Part shown: piece after piece, positions 5,498-6,420 of the stretch
Position numbering within the stretch: position 1 is the stretch's first letter
Layout: every line of letters starts with the position of its first letter
Source of the DNA: an uncultured Bacilli bacterium
GTDB lineage: Bacteria; Bacillota_I; Bacilli_A; RF39; UBA660
Assembly (NCBI GenBank): GCA_947624075.1
Contig: CANQIM010000069.1
Coordinates: forward strand, 1 to 6,420
Reading direction: 5' to 3'
DNA length: 6,420 nucleotides
Translations under genes and position numbers: made by a program
The notes under the pieces: model-generated
Seen by the model: only the letters and a program-made list of their open reading frames with translations
What the model was told of the DNA's origin: nothing
Databases searched by the model: none

Positions 5498-5872
5498 TCA
5501 AAAAGATGACTTGTTTTCTTTTTTAAGCAATTTCTTAGATAGCTTTTGCTCATCTTGATGAGAATGCTCTTGGTAAAACTGTAGGAAATACTGACTTGGG
5601 AGTGTCTGTAACAATTCTCTCTTTATTTGAATTGGCAATAAATTAACAATTTTATTTATTTCTTCATTGTTCATTGAATCAACAATACTTTTTTGCAATT
5701 TATTACAGTACTCAGTATATTTATGTTGGAATGTCTTAGTTTTTGACAATTCTTCTGTGAATGATACTAGGATGTTTGTTAAATATTGATTTAATAACGG
5801 TATAAATTCATTACCATATACATTAAATTCTAATATAATTTTATCACAACTTGTCCCCTTTTGTTCACTCAT
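5498..5872 (-). CDS. Hypothetical ORF, probably the 3' part of an interrupted gene
   Basis: This 124-residue ORF begins with a probable beta-strand segment (KIILEFNVYGNEFIPLLN, about 11-28). Helical, Lys/Gln-rich sequence follows, ending in a basic tail (KLSKKLLKKENK). No known domain is recognised and there is no signal or membrane segment. The ATG at 5872 has no ribosome binding site: the bases before it read CCTTTTGAA. The frame stays open for 23 more codons upstream, encoding strand-like sequence (SFSLDFEYPFE), until the TAA that ends the ORF at 5942-6223. It is therefore likely to be the downstream part of one longer gene cut by that TAA, or to be made by readthrough or reinitiation. Its reality as a separate protein is doubtful. 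Confidence 0.5.
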   Translation of the reverse strand: MSEQKGTSCDKIILEFNVYGNEFIPLLNQYLTNILVSFTEELSKTKTFQHKYTEYCNKLQKSIVDSMNNEEINKIVNLLPIQIKRELLQTLPSQYFLQFYQEHSHQDEQKLSKKLLKKENKSSF

Positions 5873-5941
5873 TTCAAAAGGATATTCAAAATCTAAAGAA
5901 AAAGATAGTGAAGAAATAGAAAAATCACTTATATGTGGATA
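5873..5941 (-). pseudogene. Open, same-frame linker between the two terminal ORFs
   Basis: After the TAA at 5944-5942 the frame continues without a stop for 23 codons into the ATG at 5872. The encoded stretch, YPHISDFSISSLSFSLDFEY and onward, looks like ordinary protein with alternating hydrophobic residues rather than intergenic sequence. If the TAA is ignored, 5498-6223 forms a single frame of about 240 codons. This points to a nonsense mutation in one gene, a sequencing error, or programmed readthrough. Confidence 0.5.
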
Positions 5942-6223
5942 TTAGGTAATCAAATAAGAAATTAGTTCATTAATTCTTTCAAAATCAATAAATTTATTTA
6001 ATTCATATGAAACTGAAGTTGACGTCCTATAATTCTCATTTCCATCTAAAAAGTCAATAAACATAATTGGAATATTATCATAAGTTGCGCTAAAACTAAA
6101 ATATATTTCCATGACAGATTTATTTCCTCTTTCAGTAATCTTTCTTGGGTTTAAAATAGGATGAATTCTGTGGATTTCAGTTTTTATTTTATCTACTATT
6201 TCTTTTTCATTTATATCATTCAT
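5942..6223 (-). CDS. Hypothetical 93-residue protein, probably the 5' part of an interrupted gene
   Basis: No family is recognised. The sequence looks alpha/beta: a helix at 5-19 (EKEIVDKIKTEIHRI), strands around SVMEIYFSFSATY (36-48) and IPIMFIDFLDG (51-61), and a final helix (FIDFERINELISYLI). There is no signal peptide or membrane segment. It starts with ATG at 6223-6221 after a purine-rich GAAGAGAGT, a moderate ribosome binding site. A good promoter lies upstream (TTGACA-16-TAAAAT). It ends at a TAA after which the same frame stays open into the next ORF, so it may be the N-terminal domain of a protein of about 240 residues. As it stands it would end just after a helix, a plausible domain boundary, so a free-standing 93-residue protein is still possible. 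Confidence 0.6.
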   Translation of the reverse strand: MNDINEKEIVDKIKTEIHRIHPILNPRKITERGNKSVMEIYFSFSATYDNIPIMFIDFLDGNENYRTSTSVSYELNKFIDFERINELISYLIT

Positions 6224-6257
6224 AAAATATACTCTCTTCTCTTTTCTTTTTCTTACT

Positions 6258-6285
6258 ATTTTACTTGATAATTAGAACTTGTCAA
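6258..6285 (-). promoter_or_regulatory. Sigma-A promoter of the terminal ORF(s)
   Basis: The minus strand has a perfect -35 TTGACA (6285-6280), a 16-base spacer and TAAAAT (6263-6258). The start would be near 6251, giving a purine-rich leader of about 28 bases. The -35 lies within the inverted repeat CTTGTTGACAAG (6289-6278), which could serve as an operator. Confidence 0.65.
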
Positions 6286-6420
6286 CAAGCAAAAACCAAT
6301 CTATCGATTGATTCTAGTATTGTCCGTAAAGTTTGAATATATTTGTTAATAAAGTGAATTGCAGAAGATATCTACAACTTTTGTTTATAAACTAAATATC
6401 AATCATTAATATTGTTCTAG
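6286..6420. other. Non-coding stretch upstream of the terminal promoter
   Basis: I find no reading frame with a start and ribosome binding site on either strand here; all frames close quickly. The only structure noted is the near-palindrome AATCTATCGATTGATT (6298-6313, one mismatched pair) about 13 bases upstream of the -35 box. It may be a regulator binding site. No terminator or RNA gene is recognised. Confidence 0.4.

Noticed and set aside
5942..5944. TAA read as sense under an alternative genetic code
   Set aside because: TAA ends several well-recognised genes in this window at the expected family length, as do TGA and TAG.

Overview
The window is very AT-rich, uses TGA, TAA and TAG as ordinary stop codons, and has strong GGAGG-type ribosome binding sites. 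This fits a low-GC Bacillota (Clostridia or Bacilli grade, possibly host-associated). I cannot place it more finely from sequence alone. Eleven complete or nearly complete reading frames and one truncated gene are packed tightly. Nine complete frames and the truncated one run on the minus strand, and two run on the plus strand.

Layout. Positions 1-62 hold the start of a minus-strand membrane-protein gene that leaves the window. Positions 151-2126 hold a three-gene minus-strand operon: a membrane-bound XRE-type regulator, a membrane-anchored DUF4097 beta-helix protein with an alternating Tyr/Cys GDI repeat, and a YbaK/ProX-type Ala-tRNA(Pro) deacylase. Next comes a monocistronic O6-methylguanine-DNA methyltransferase (2198-2701) with a clear promoter, and then a small Met-rich helical protein (2759-3196) that ends in its own terminator. 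Diverging from it on the plus strand is a two-gene operon of small membrane proteins, DUF4234 and DUF2752 (3316-4079), closed by a hairpin terminator. Converging on that is a minus-strand pair, an unrecognised 200-residue protein followed by a zinc-type sirtuin deacylase (4107-5434). The last part (5498-6223) holds two short minus-strand ORFs in the same frame. They are separated only by one TAA and 23 open codons, so they are probably one interrupted gene.

How the parts may work together. The regulator and the DUF4097 protein look like an envelope-sensing unit: cytoplasmic DNA-binding head plus four membrane segments, partnered with an extracytoplasmic beta-helix. The deacylase, alkyl-transferase and sirtuin are housekeeping or maintenance enzymes. 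The points most worth a second look are the alternating Tyr/Cys beta-helix, the same-frame interrupted gene, the unknown protein coupled to the sirtuin, a direct repeat upstream of the regulator, and start sites in the first operon that appear to be ATG or TTG rather than the longer GTG readings created by the ribosome binding sites.
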